Below are positions 29,634 through 38,288 of a stretch of DNA of 64,000 nt, piece by piece (the first letter of the stretch is position 1; each line of letters begins with the position of its first letter). The DNA lies in NCBI RefSeq assembly GCF_011742555.1, contig NZ_JAAQQR010000003.1:62001-126000 (forward strand), given 5' to 3'. The notes below the pieces were generated by a model. It did not search any database, was not told the DNA's origin, and worked only from the letters and a program-made list of their open reading frames with translations. This stretch comes from Luteibacter jiangsuensis (GTDB lineage Bacteria; Pseudomonadota; Gammaproteobacteria; Xanthomonadales; Rhodanobacteraceae). The translations under genes were made by a program, and so were the position numbers.

Positions 29634-30410
29634 TCACTCGCCCTTGGCCGCTGCTTCGATCAGCTGTGCCACCTGCTTCGGATGCGAGATCATCACGACG
29701 TGCGACGCGCCGTCGACCACCACGGTCTTCTTCGACTTCGCACGTTCGGCCATGAACTTCATCGACTCCGGCGGAATGTTCTTGTCCTTCGTGCCGTAGA
29801 TGTGCCACGACGGGATGTGCTTCCACGCGGCGGCGGCTTCCGCCTCATTGAGGGCGCCGGCCGTGATGGGACGCTGCTCGGCGGCCATCACCTTCGCCGC
29901 CTTCAGCGGAACGTCGCCGGCGAACTGCGCAGGGAACTTGTCCTGCTGCACGTAGAGGTCCTTGTCGCCACCCGACAGCGGCACCGGCGGCGCGAGCGCG
30001 GGACCGAGCGTGCTGCCCGGGAACTTGCTGGAGAGCCCCGCCGAACTCTCGCCCACTTCGGGCGAAAACGCCGCCACGTAGACCAGCGACTTGACGTTGT
30101 CGTGGCCCTCGGCGGCTTGTGTTATCACGGCGCCGCCGTACGAATGGCCGACCAGCACGACGGGCGTCTTGATGCCGGCGAGCACATCGCCGATGTACGA
30201 AGCATCGCTGGCCACGCTGCGCAGCGGGTTCGCGGCGGCGACGACGGTGTAGCCATCCTTCTGCAGGATATCCACCACGCCGTTCCAGCTCGAGGCGTCC
30301 GCGAAGGCGCCATGGACGAGCACGATGGTGGGCTTATCGGCGGCGAAGGCCGCGGGGCTGAGCGCGAGCGCGGCCAGCATGGCGGCGCGGGACAACAAAC
30401 GGTGCGGCAT
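29634..30410 (-). CDS. Exported alpha/beta hydrolase (second)
   Basis: The 258-residue protein carries a signal peptide (MLAALALSPAAFA-ADK). The alpha/beta-hydrolase core has oxyanion-loop HGAFADASSW, nucleophile elbow VVLVGHSYGGAVIT (GHSYGG), Asp in YGTKDKNIPP and His in VDGASHVVMISHP. This set matches the EstC/pyrethroid-hydrolase-like group of short periplasmic hydrolases. The Met at 30410 is chosen because it starts the signal peptide; the frame runs 31 codons further upstream. Natural substrate unknown. Confidence 0.8.
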   Translation of the reverse strand: MPHRLLSRAAMLAALALSPAAFAADKPTIVLVHGAFADASSWNGVVDILQKDGYTVVAAANPLRSVASDASYIGDVLAGIKTPVVLVGHSYGGAVITQAAEGHDNVKSLVYVAAFSPEVGESSAGLSSKFPGSTLGPALAPPVPLSGGDKDLYVQQDKFPAQFAGDVPLKAAKVMAAEQRPITAGALNEAEAAAAWKHIPSWHIYGTKDKNIPPESMKFMAERAKSKKTVVVDGASHVVMISHPKQVAQLIEAAAKGE

Positions 30411-30560
30411 GGGGATCCTCGGGTTCGTGGACAACTTGTCCGGGGCGTGGATTTGACCAGCTTGTTCGCCGCCCGCCTTGTCTGACTCCACCGTGGCAGG
30501 CACGAAATCGGCAAAAGTGCCGGAATGCCGACCGTATCGCGCTTCCTGAGACAGAAAAGA

Positions 30561-30574
30561 CGTACATTTGTACG
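30561..30574. promoter_or_regulatory. Palindrome abutting a start codon
   Basis: CGTACATTTGTACG (6-bp arms, TT centre) ends at the base before the ATG of the radical SAM gene and takes the place of a Shine-Dalgarno sequence. It could be an operator; nothing identifies a binding protein. Confidence 0.35.
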
Positions 30575-31657
30575 ATGTCAGACCCGATTCCCATGACCCG
30601 ACGTCACAAGGGCCGCGGCGCCGCCTCCAACCCGGAGGGCCGCTTCGAGTCCACGCGGTACCAGGCCGAAGACGACGGCTGGCACCGCGAGGACGACGAG
30701 CGGCGCCCGGCCACGGAAGTACGCGAGGAACTGGCCCGCAGCGTCATCAGTCGCAACGATTCGCCCGACGTCGGTTTCGACCAGGCGACCAATCCGTACC
30801 GCGGCTGCGAACACGGGTGCATCTATTGCTTCGCCCGCCCGTCGCATGCGTACCTCAACCTCTCCCCCGGTCTCGACTTCGAAACGAAGCTCTTCGCCAA
30901 GACGAACCTTGAAGAGATCCTTCGCGGCGAACTTTCGAAGCGCAACTACGTGTGCAAACCGATCAACATCGGCAGCAACACCGATCCGTACCAGCCGATC
31001 GAGAAAAAGTGGCGGCTCACGCGCGCCGCATTGGCATTGCTCAACGAGTGCAACCACCCGTGCACCATCGTCACGAAGAACGCGCTGGTGGAACGCGATG
31101 TCGACATCCTCGCACCCATGGCCGAGCGCAAACTCGTGCAGGTGTTCGTGTCGATCAACTCGCTGGACAACAAGCTGGCTTCCAAACTGGAGCCGCGTGC
31201 ATCCGCGCCGCATCGGCGCATGAAGGCGGTCGAAACGTTGGCGAATGCCGGCGTACCCGTCGGCGTGCTCGTCGCGCCGATCATCCCGGCACTTAACGAG
31301 CGTGACGTCGAAGCCATCATCGAACAGGCCGGCGCAGCCGGCGCCAATTCCATCGGCTATACCTGCGTGCGGCTACCGTACGAGTTGAAGCAGCTGTTCC
31401 GCGAGTGGCTGGACCTGCATTACCCCGACCGCGCGGCGCATATCATCAGCCTGATCCAGCAGATGAATGGCGGTAAGGATTACGACTCGAACTTCGCCAC
31501 GCGTATGCGGGGGCAGGGGGTGTTCGCGGACATCATCCGGAAGCGGGTGCAGGTGGCTACGCGGAAGGCCGGGCTGGATCGGGCTTGGGATACGGTGCTG
31601 GATACGTCGCATTTCGTGGCGCCGCGGATGCATTCGCCGCAGGGGGAGTTGTTTTAA
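30575..31657 (+). CDS. Radical SAM protein, PA0069/SplB-like
   Basis: The 360-residue protein belongs to the PA0069/Rv2578c-type radical SAM family, related in sequence to spore photoproduct lyase. The 4Fe-4S site is CEHGCIYC within NPYRGCEHGCIYCFARPSH. Other landmarks are NIGSNTDPYQPIEKKWRLTR, TIVTKNALVERD and VLVAPIIPALNERDVE. The reaction is not known for the family. Codon use shifts in the last third: rare codons such as CGG and GGG become common from about 31500, and this 3' third is exactly the part duplicated at 32755-33114. No clear Shine-Dalgarno; a palindrome abuts the ATG. Confidence 0.88.
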   Translation: MSDPIPMTRRHKGRGAASNPEGRFESTRYQAEDDGWHREDDERRPATEVREELARSVISRNDSPDVGFDQATNPYRGCEHGCIYCFARPSHAYLNLSPGLDFETKLFAKTNLEEILRGELSKRNYVCKPINIGSNTDPYQPIEKKWRLTRAALALLNECNHPCTIVTKNALVERDVDILAPMAERKLVQVFVSINSLDNKLASKLEPRASAPHRRMKAVETLANAGVPVGVLVAPIIPALNERDVEAIIEQAGAAGANSIGYTCVRLPYELKQLFREWLDLHYPDRAAHIISLIQQMNGGKDYDSNFATRMRGQGVFADIIRKRVQVATRKAGLDRAWDTVLDTSHFVAPRMHSPQGELF

Positions 31658-32035
31658 GCGCCTGTGGTTATCCAAATGCTACGTATTAATCTGGCATATT
31701 CGTTGTCATCACTCTATCGGATCAAGATAGGCCTGCCGTGGACACGCGAAGCAGTTCGGACCTGATCCGTGGCGTACAAGCGCGGTCTGGGATTGACATC
31801 TCCACTTGATCGCAAATAAGTTCGCAAAGCGCCATTCTGGCGCCCAGGGGACAACGGACTTAGCGTCGATTCGCATCAACTCACGACCCAAGCGTCGTGA
31901 GTTGATGCGCGGGCATCGCTGCTTGTTGGCTATGTAACCACGTGTTGCCAGAGGGACCTATGCCTCACTTGCTGGTAGGAATGACGCAAAGAAGGAAATG
32001 ACTGTGACGGTGCAATTCAACGAGAGGCATTGATC
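31658..32035. other. Gene-free stretch with a 16-bp hairpin
   Basis: This 378-base stretch has no credible coding frame and is less GC-rich than its surroundings. Its only clear structure is a perfect 16-bp inverted repeat, 31872-31887 with 31894-31909 (arms contain CATCAACTCACGAC, loop CCAAGC). No T-run follows. It starts right after the radical SAM stop codon, the left edge of the inserted DNA described in the findings. Confidence 0.6.
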
Positions 32036-32689
32036 GTGCTGACGGGAAGATGCTTTCTCCTCGCGGCGCTGTTGTGTTCGCTTCCGATGGTGTCTTCGGC
32101 GAGAGACCTCTGGGCAAAGAACAGCGAAAAGTTGTCCGAGACCGACGAAACCATCGATTGGACCTCACCTGGTGAGGTCGCGAGGATCCATGCGAACTTC
32201 AACAAAGGCCAACTCATTGTGCATGGGAATGTCATCGACGTCCGGAGCATGATGAATCCTGGCCTGACCGAAGTGAATTGGTCCAAGGAAGCAAACGCTT
32301 TGTTCATTAACTCAAGCGATGGCGGCGGTGTAGGGACTTGGTCGACTCGGGTCTTTGTGATCTCGAGAAGTGAGGTGCATGAAGTGAAAGTCGGTGAGGC
32401 TATTTCGAAGAAGGCTTTCCCCTCGGACACGCCCCACGAGTATTTGAATGTCATGTCTATCGGCTGGATCAATCACGGGTCCGCCCTCTTGGTTTTACGC
32501 CAAGTTCCAAACAGCTCCAGCTACAAGGATATGGACCTTGCAAGGTTTTACCTGGTCGACATCAATTCCGGTCGTGTCATCGAGCAGCTGACGCCGGCCG
32601 ATGCCGCGAAGAAGTATCGTGCGGTATTTGGCCCTGGTGCAGAAGCTGTAGTGAGTCAGTCATCCAATGACGCGAGGTCGCGTCAATAG
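32036..32689 (+). CDS. Exported protein of unknown function
   Basis: I do not recognise this protein (about 217 residues). It has a signal peptide (CFLLAALLCSLPMVSSA, cleavage before RDLW) and a soluble body with beta-strand-like segments (GQLIVHGNVIDV, TRVFVISRSEVHEV, LARFYLVDINSGRVIEQL). Base and codon use are less GC-rich than the neighbours, which suggests transfer. Starts: GTG at 32036 is eight bases from AGAGG and is preferred; TTG at 32030 in the same frame is possible. It is enclosed by the radical SAM gene and a copy of its 3' end. Confidence 0.6.
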   Translation: MLTGRCFLLAALLCSLPMVSSARDLWAKNSEKLSETDETIDWTSPGEVARIHANFNKGQLIVHGNVIDVRSMMNPGLTEVNWSKEANALFINSSDGGGVGTWSTRVFVISRSEVHEVKVGEAISKKAFPSDTPHEYLNVMSIGWINHGSALLVLRQVPNSSSYKDMDLARFYLVDINSGRVIEQLTPADAAKKYRAVFGPGAEAVVSQSSNDARSRQ

Positions 32690-32754
32690 GCGGCACTGCG
32701 ACCGGTTCAAGAAGTGATGAACGAAAGCTTGGCAGCTCTCCATTGCATGCCGGC

Positions 32755-33114
32755 GAACGCGACGTCGAACCCATCATCGAACAGGCCGACGCAGCCGGCG
32801 CCAACTCCATCGGCTACACCTGCGTACGTCTACCGTACGAACTGAAGCAGCTGTTCCGCGAGTGGCTGGACCTGCATTACCCCGACCGTGCCGCGCACAT
32901 CATCAGCCTGATCCAGCAGATGAATGGCGGGAAGGACTACGACTCGAACTTCGCCACGCGTATGCGCGGGCAAGGGGTGTTTGCGGACATCATTCGGAAG
33001 CGGGTGCAGGTGGCTACGCGGAAGGCTGGGTTGGATCGGGCTTGGGATACGGTGTTGGATTCGTCGCGGTTCGTGCCCCCGCGGGTGCATTCGCCGCAGG
33101 GGGAGTTGTTCTAA
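32755..33114 (+). pseudogene. Second copy of the radical SAM gene 3' end
   Basis: These 360 bases align without gaps to 31298-31657, the last 119 codons plus stop of the radical SAM gene. I count 29 base differences (about 92% identity), and only six change an amino acid. The fragment has no iron-sulfur motif and cannot be functional alone. The predominantly synonymous differences mean both copies came from selected, working genes rather than one decaying in place. Confidence 0.85.
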
Positions 33115-33137
33115 AAGGTGGAGTTGTAGCGCGATCG

Positions 33138-33359
33138 CAGAATTCGCTCATTCGTATACTTTTTCACGAGAAAGAAGCACTGGTCCGCGTGGACGAGTGG
33201 CTTAAAGCCCAGGGCTGCACAACCGAGTACTCGGGTGACTTCAACCTACTGGCCGTCAGCATTCCCGAACGTGTAAATCTTGCGCACATTCAAGAGTATC
33301 TAGGCTCCGAAGAGGCTTCTGGTACGGTCGGTTACGAGGAACCAATTCTCAGGCACTGA
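33138..33359 (+). pseudogene. C-terminal remnant, possibly DUF4265-like
   Basis: An open frame without a start codon encodes about 73 residues, including LFHEKEALVRVDEWLKAQGC, NLLAVSIPERVNLAHIQEYL and the end YEEPILRH. The alternation resembles the C-terminal half of DUF4265-type small proteins, but this is from memory and weak. It follows the radical SAM remnant by 23 bases, is in the same orientation, and again is only a gene 3' end. Confidence 0.4.
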
Positions 33360-33371
33360 CAACTAACCGCA

Positions 33372-33527
33372 CCCATCATCGCCTTCATTCACAAGGGCGA
33401 ACTGACGGCCACTGCCTTTCGTCCGAAGACAGGCATCTTTGGAGCTGCCCATACCATTAAGTTCACGGACGCCAGCCACACCGACTACTCAGCCTTCGGG
33501 TCGCCCACCGAACGGCCCGGTGGCTGA
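33372..33527 (+). other. Unrecognised coding remnant
   Basis: An open frame of 51 codons and a stop, without a start codon, reads protein-like (AFIHKGELTATAFRPKTG, AHTIKFTDASHTDYSAFG). I recognise no family. Its stop codon overlaps the beginning of the hydrolase remnant, so a junction between two pieces of DNA probably lies at about 33520. Confidence 0.35.
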
Positions 33528-33617
33528 GCGTCCTGCCACAGACAGGACACTTGTCGCCCCTCGAATCGCCCGCCGGACTGGCTCGGCTCGTAGCTCAGTT
33601 TGCTTGCGGGGTCTGAT
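33524..33617 (+). pseudogene. 3'-end remnant of an alpha/beta hydrolase gene
   Basis: This stretch encodes LSVLPQTGHLSPLESPAG and then LARLVAQFACGV followed by a stop. It corresponds to the last 30 codons of the intact hydrolase at 39325-40128 (LTVLPQTGHLSPLESPDE); I count about 16 differences in 90 bases. The catalytic-His segment is present but the rest of the gene is missing. It lies directly upstream of an intact ICMT gene, whereas the intact hydrolase lies directly upstream of an ICMT remnant. Confidence 0.8.
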
Positions 33618-33652
33618 CGCCTAACCTGAGGGGAAACAGGGGGAACAATGCG

Positions 33653-34237
33653 ATGACCACCGAGGACATACTCAAGCGAGGAATCGACCTGGCCTGGTAC
33701 ACGTTGCTGGCGTACTGGCTATGGAATGCACGGGGCAACAAAGCGGCGATCCGCACCGAAGGCTGGGTGGTGCAGGCACTGCTGTACTGGATGCCGCTCG
33801 TGGTTGCCTTCCTCCTGCTGGGTCCGGGCGACTGGTTCGGTCACAGCTGGTTGCGCGAGGGCATCGTGCCGCATACGGTGCCGTTCTTTGCGCTGGCGTT
33901 CGTTCTGGTGGTGAGCGGCGTGGCACTGGCCTGTTGGTCGCGCTATCTGCTCGGGCGCAACTGGAGCAGCGTGGTGCAGGTCAAGCAGGAGCACGAGCTC
34001 GTGGAGGATGGCCCTTATCGCTACATCCGCCATCCGATCTACACGGGGCTATTGCTCGCTTTCGTCGGTAGTGCGGTGGCTGTCGGCGATGTGCGTGGCA
34101 TCTTCGCTGTGCTGATCGTCTTCGTCTCGTTCTGGCGCAAGCTCAGGATGGAGGAACGCCTGCTGGAAAGCACCTTCGGTGACACCTATCGGCATTACCG
34201 GAGTCGCACGGCGGCACTCATTCCAGGGTTGCTCTGA
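33653..34237 (+). CDS. Isoprenylcysteine carboxyl methyltransferase-family membrane protein
   Basis: The 194-residue protein has four to five membrane helices. The C-terminal ICMT/PEMT-type SAM-binding region is clear: HELVEDGPYRYIRHPIYTGLLLAFVG and FWRKLRMEERLLESTFGDTYRHYRSRT. In eukaryotes such enzymes methylate prenylcysteine; bacterial members act on unknown substrates, often lipids. The Shine-Dalgarno GAGGGG lies upstream. About 100 bases at its 3' end recur, diverged, at 40110-40212. Confidence 0.82.
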   Translation: MTTEDILKRGIDLAWYTLLAYWLWNARGNKAAIRTEGWVVQALLYWMPLVVAFLLLGPGDWFGHSWLREGIVPHTVPFFALAFVLVVSGVALACWSRYLLGRNWSSVVQVKQEHELVEDGPYRYIRHPIYTGLLLAFVGSAVAVGDVRGIFAVLIVFVSFWRKLRMEERLLESTFGDTYRHYRSRTAALIPGLL

Positions 34238-34429
34238 TCGTTCTGACGGAGACCCACCAGCTGCCGCGGCCCAGGTTACGCGGCGACCCCGAATGCTTGG
34301 GGGAAATTGCCGTCATTGTCGTCGCGAACACACCACGGTGGTGCAGCCTCCATGGCTACTGCCGCAGGTCCCCTGTGCATACCCTTGTTGCGACCGACAC
34401 GCCGTCGCAGCACGGGCAAGGGGACACCC

Positions 34430-35659
34430 ATGACATTCCGTACCATCGTCGCAGCCAGCCTTCTCGCGATTTCGTTGCCATCGTTCGCCGCCGACATCGC
34501 GTCCATCTCTCGTCTCGAAGCCGGCCCTGGCAATGTCTTGTTCGTCGCGGACTGGAAGACCGCCCGGATTCACGCGATCGAGCTTCCACCGGCAGCGCAC
34601 AGGGCGGCGGGCGAGTCCTTCAATATCCTCGACCTCGAGTCGCTGCTGTCCCGGCAGCTCGGTGGCGCGCGGATCACGGTCGAGGACATGGCGACACGCC
34701 AGGGCACAGGCGAGGTGTACGTCGCCGTGAGCTATGGCCCGGCGAAGGCACCGGCGCTTTTCGCGGTTACCAGCGACGGCAAGGCTCGGCGCATCGACCT
34801 GAGGGCCGCTACCGAGACATCGATCGCATTGCGTGAAGCGCCGACGACGAACGCCGCGTTCTGGAAGGAAACTCCCGAGCGTAGCTTCACGGTCACGGAT
34901 ATGAAGTGGCGCGATGGCGAGCTCTTCGTGGCTGGTCTGTCCAACCAGGAGTTCGCGTCGACGCTCCGCCGCATCCGCTTTCCCTTTGCCGGCTCCGAAT
35001 CCGTGACTTCGGTCGAGATCTTCCACGGCGGACATAACCTGGTAGAAACGCGTGCACCCGTGCGTGCCATGAGCTTTGCCAATCTGGGTGGACAGCCGTA
35101 TCTCGTCGCGGCGTATACGTGCACGCCTCTGGTGCTGATTCCCCTGTCCGAGCTGAAGGACCACGCCCATATTCGCGGCAAGACGGTGGCGGAGCTTGGC
35201 TACGGCAACACCCCGGCGGACATGATCTCCTACTCCGTGACTGCAAACGGCAAGACGACCGATCTCCTGATGCTGGTCAACTTCAATCGCGTCTCGAACA
35301 TCATTCCCATCTCTGAGCTGGAGGCCGCCAACGAGCGGCCGGGCATCGAGAAGCAGGTGCCGTTCGGCCAGATTGCCGGCTTGAACGTCATGCAGGCGCC
35401 GCTGGCGGGCGTGCTCCGCATCGACAACCTGGACGACCAGTCTTTCGTGATGATCCGGCGCGAGCTCGAGAAGGACCAGTTGCAGATGGTCTCCATGGGT
35501 AAAGACCTGAGCTTTCGCCTGACGGACCATGTGTCGGAGTACGCCTTCCCGGACTTCAGCTTTAAGGGCAAGGCGTTCCAGATCGAAAACATCAAGCCAC
35601 GGCAGGACGTCCTGCTCAAGGCCGAAGGCTTCCCCGATCTGATCAAGTCAGCGGACTGA
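34430..35659 (+). CDS. Exported protein of unknown function, possible beta-propeller
   Basis: The 409-residue protein has a signal peptide (MTFRTIVAASLLAISLPSFA-ADI) and a body of repeated short beta-strands (PGNVLFVADWKTARIHAIEL, TGEVYVAVSYGPAKAPALFAV, DGELFVAGLSNQEFASTLRR). This suggests a WD40/NHL-like propeller in the periplasm. I cannot name a family. Start chosen at the signal-peptide Met, ten bases after AAGGGG. It is the first gene of a tight unit with the next two (gaps of 3 and 2 bases). The 190 bases upstream hold nothing I can assign. Confidence 0.65.
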   Translation: MTFRTIVAASLLAISLPSFAADIASISRLEAGPGNVLFVADWKTARIHAIELPPAAHRAAGESFNILDLESLLSRQLGGARITVEDMATRQGTGEVYVAVSYGPAKAPALFAVTSDGKARRIDLRAATETSIALREAPTTNAAFWKETPERSFTVTDMKWRDGELFVAGLSNQEFASTLRRIRFPFAGSESVTSVEIFHGGHNLVETRAPVRAMSFANLGGQPYLVAAYTCTPLVLIPLSELKDHAHIRGKTVAELGYGNTPADMISYSVTANGKTTDLLMLVNFNRVSNIIPISELEAANERPGIEKQVPFGQIAGLNVMQAPLAGVLRIDNLDDQSFVMIRRELEKDQLQMVSMGKDLSFRLTDHVSEYAFPDFSFKGKAFQIENIKPRQDVLLKAEGFPDLIKSAD

Positions 35660-35662
35660 GCC

Positions 35663-36433
35663 ATGCAGGCCCGGCGCATCCGACTCGCGATCAGCGTCGC
35701 CGCGATGGCCATGGTGGCTTTCGGCGCCACGGCGTCGACGCTACCTGCGGTCCAGCCGTCGGGATCGAGTGTTCCCGCCAACCTGCTACGAATCTCGCTC
35801 GTTTTCTCCAGGCCGATGGGGCGGTCCCTACTGCCGGAGATTACGCTACGCCACGCGGATGGGCGCCCCATCGATCAACCGTTTCTTCCGCAAGAGCTAT
35901 GGTCGCCGGATGGTCGCGTACTGACGCTGCTTATGCACCCCGGGCGCGTGAAATCCGGCCTCGTGGCGCACGAGCAGCTCGGCCCCATCGTGTCTCCCGG
36001 CGACGACATCGTGCTTGCACTGCGCGGCCGGCCCCTGAAGGCCTGGCATGTCATCGAGGACGACACGCAGGGTCCGCGGGTTTCGAGCTGGCGCCTGTCG
36101 CACGTCCAGGCCGGATCCAGGCAACCTCTCGTCGTGACCCTTGACGCGCCCATCGACGGGCGGGACGCCGACCACGTCGCCGTGGCGGGTCCGGATGGTT
36201 CGCGGCTTGCGGGAATGGCGTCGCTGGGCATGGCCGAAGCCACCTGGGTGTTCACGCCGCGCGCCGCATGGCGCGCAGGCGACTACCGCGTCGTCGTGCG
36301 GGGAACGATCGAGGATGCCGCCGGCAACCGTCCCGACGATCCGTTCGAGGCAGAAGGCCTTTCCAAGCCACGTGTCGAACCCACCGATCTCTTCATCGCG
36401 TTTCAAGTCAACGCATCAACCGGGCAGCCCTAA
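35663..36433 (+). CDS. Exported protein with Ig-like (Big_5-type) domain
   Basis: The 256-residue protein has a signal peptide (LAISVAAMAMVAFGATA). Two beta-sandwich segments resemble SbsA/Big_5-type repeats: LLRISLVFSRPMGRSLLPEITL, then QPLVVTLDAPIDGRD through FTPRAAWRAGDYRVVVRGTIEDAAGN. The DAAGN ending is typical of Ig-like domains found in adhesins and surface proteins. It starts three bases after the previous stop, so the two exported proteins are probably made together. Function unknown. Confidence 0.65.
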   Translation: MQARRIRLAISVAAMAMVAFGATASTLPAVQPSGSSVPANLLRISLVFSRPMGRSLLPEITLRHADGRPIDQPFLPQELWSPDGRVLTLLMHPGRVKSGLVAHEQLGPIVSPGDDIVLALRGRPLKAWHVIEDDTQGPRVSSWRLSHVQAGSRQPLVVTLDAPIDGRDADHVAVAGPDGSRLAGMASLGMAEATWVFTPRAAWRAGDYRVVVRGTIEDAAGNRPDDPFEAEGLSKPRVEPTDLFIAFQVNASTGQP

Positions 36434-36435
36434 TT

Positions 36436-37452
36436 ATGAAATGCCACTTCAATTCCCGAGCCATTCTTCTTGCTTCGTTGGCGGTCGCGACAGGTGTCCC
36501 GCTGATCGCCACGGATGCCCGCGCCGCCGCCCCACTTGCCGGCTCGCAGGCGCCTGGCTATTACCGCGTGATGGTCGGAGATATCGAAGTCACCGCGATT
36601 AGCGACGGGACGATCGACTTTCCTATGGATACCCTGCTGGTCGGTGAATCGCAGGTACGGATTCGCAGCGCTTATAAGGAGGCTTTTCAAAAGCTTCCCG
36701 CCGAGTCGTCGATGAACCAGTTTCTGGTCAACACCGGCACCAAGCTGGTGCTCGTCGATGCAGGCGCAGGCATTTACCTCGGACCCACTCTGGGCAACAC
36801 CGTCGCCAACCTTCGTGCGGCAGGCTACACGCCGGAGCAAGTCGACGAGGTGGTCATTACCCATATGCACGCCGACCACATCGGTGGACTTGTCCATGAT
36901 GGAAAGCGCGCGTTCCCGAATGCCGTGCTGCGCATTGCGAAAGCCGATCTCGCCTACTGGATGAACCCCGCGAATGAATCCGGCGCCCCTGAAGGCGTAC
37001 GTCCGAGCTTCACCGCAGCCCAGGAGGCCATCCGCCCTTACATCGAAGCCGGCAAGCTCCAGCCATTCGAAGGGAGGACGGACATCGTTCCGGGTGTCAC
37101 GGCCCTGCCTGCACCAGGACATACCGCAGGCCACACCTACTATGACATCGAGAGCCGCGGGGCGCGGCTGCTCGTCATGGGAGACGCGGTTCACTCGGCG
37201 GCCGTGCAGTTCCGCGATCCATCGGTGCGCATTGTCTGGGACAGCGACGACCACGCCGCAGAGAACGCACGGAAAAAACTCTTCGCCGAGGCGGCATCGA
37301 AAGGCTATCTGGTCGCCGGGGCGCACATCCCGTTTCCCGGCATCGGACACGTCACGAACGCCGGTGAGGCGGGGGAGTACGCCTTCGTTCCACTGACGTA
37401 TTCCGTCAACCGCCGGCCCAATCCGCCGGTGTCATCGGGTGGCACGAAGTAG
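36436..37452 (+). CDS. Exported metallo-beta-lactamase-fold hydrolase
   Basis: The 338-residue MBL-superfamily protein has a signal peptide (AILLASLAVATGVPLIATDARA). The zinc site is THMHADHIGG (HxHxDH), with further ligands in ALPAPGHTAGHTYY, MGDAVH and the late GAHIPFPGIGHV. It lacks the long insertions of true beta-lactamases and looks like the quorum-quenching/hydrolase branch (AttM/AidC-like MBLs). A periplasmic location is predicted. It begins two bases after the preceding stop, which places it in the same operon. Substrate unknown; a lactone is one possibility. Confidence 0.78.
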   Translation: MKCHFNSRAILLASLAVATGVPLIATDARAAAPLAGSQAPGYYRVMVGDIEVTAISDGTIDFPMDTLLVGESQVRIRSAYKEAFQKLPAESSMNQFLVNTGTKLVLVDAGAGIYLGPTLGNTVANLRAAGYTPEQVDEVVITHMHADHIGGLVHDGKRAFPNAVLRIAKADLAYWMNPANESGAPEGVRPSFTAAQEAIRPYIEAGKLQPFEGRTDIVPGVTALPAPGHTAGHTYYDIESRGARLLVMGDAVHSAAVQFRDPSVRIVWDSDDHAAENARKKLFAEAASKGYLVAGAHIPFPGIGHVTNAGEAGEYAFVPLTYSVNRRPNPPVSSGGTK

Positions 37453-37519
37453 CCGACCATCCCTTACACAGAGGACGTCATCCTCAATGGGTGGCGCCTC
37501 GTTTACACAGGCACTCATC

Positions 37520-38269
37520 ATGAACCGACTCAAAGGCAAGGTCGCCCTGATCACGGGTGGAAGCAGCGGCATTGGCTTGGCGACCGCGTCGCTATTTGCG
37601 CGCGAGGGAGCACAGGTCATTGTCACCGGCAGGCGCAAGGACATTCTCGATGAGGCAGTCCGTGCCATGGGTCATGGTGCCATCGGCATAAGCGGCGACG
37701 TTGCGGATGTCGAACATCACGCGGCCGTTGCAAATTCCGTTCGCGACCGATTCGGCGGACTGGATATCTACCTGGCGAACGCCGGCGTCCTTACGATCCG
37801 TCATTCGGCCGAAGTGAGCCCTGCCGAGTTCGACCATCAGTTTGGCGTCAATGCGCGGGGCGTGTTTTTTGGTGTGCAGGCAGCCATGCCGTTGCTACAT
37901 GAAGCGGGCAGTATCATCGTGATCAGTTCGCTCGCGTCGGCCAAAGTCCTCGATGGCCATGCGGTATATGCAGGCGCAAAGGCGGCCGTCGAGGCCTTTG
38001 CCCGGAGCTGGGCCCTGGAACTGCGCGACAGACGTGTTCGCGTCAACACGCTGAGCCCGGGCCCGGTGGACACGTCTATCCTCGAAAAGCTGGGTGTCCC
38101 GGAGGCAGAACAGCCGGAGTTCATCCGGATGATGGCAAGCCGGATACCGGCGGGCCGTTTCGGTGAGGTCGATGAAATCGCTCACGCGGCACTTTTCCTT
38201 GCCTCCGACGAAAGCAGGTTCGTCAATGGCGCCGAACTTCGCGTGGACGGCGGGATGTACCTCACGTGA
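37520..38269 (+). CDS. Short-chain dehydrogenase/reductase
   Basis: The 249-residue classical SDR has the NAD(P)-binding TGGSSGIG, the NAG motif (YLANAGVL), catalytic Ser in IVISSLASA and YxxxK in VYAGAKAAVEAF. The C-terminal substrate loop runs from LSPGPVDTSILEKLGVPEAE and the end is GAELRVDGGMYLT. An Arg after the first strand (VTGRRKD) suggests NADP. Start at 37520; 37487 is an alternative in-frame Met. It follows the MBL gene by 67 bases and is convergent with a LysR gene. Confidence 0.88.
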   Translation: MNRLKGKVALITGGSSGIGLATASLFAREGAQVIVTGRRKDILDEAVRAMGHGAIGISGDVADVEHHAAVANSVRDRFGGLDIYLANAGVLTIRHSAEVSPAEFDHQFGVNARGVFFGVQAAMPLLHEAGSIIVISSLASAKVLDGHAVYAGAKAAVEAFARSWALELRDRRVRVNTLSPGPVDTSILEKLGVPEAEQPEFIRMMASRIPAGRFGEVDEIAHAALFLASDESRFVNGAELRVDGGMYLT

Positions 38270-38288
38270 CCGGCCTTCGCATATCCCT

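Noticed and set aside
30547-30559. TGAGACAGAAAAG before the radical SAM gene
   Set aside because: The second half does not match and the offset position falls inside the coding sequence.
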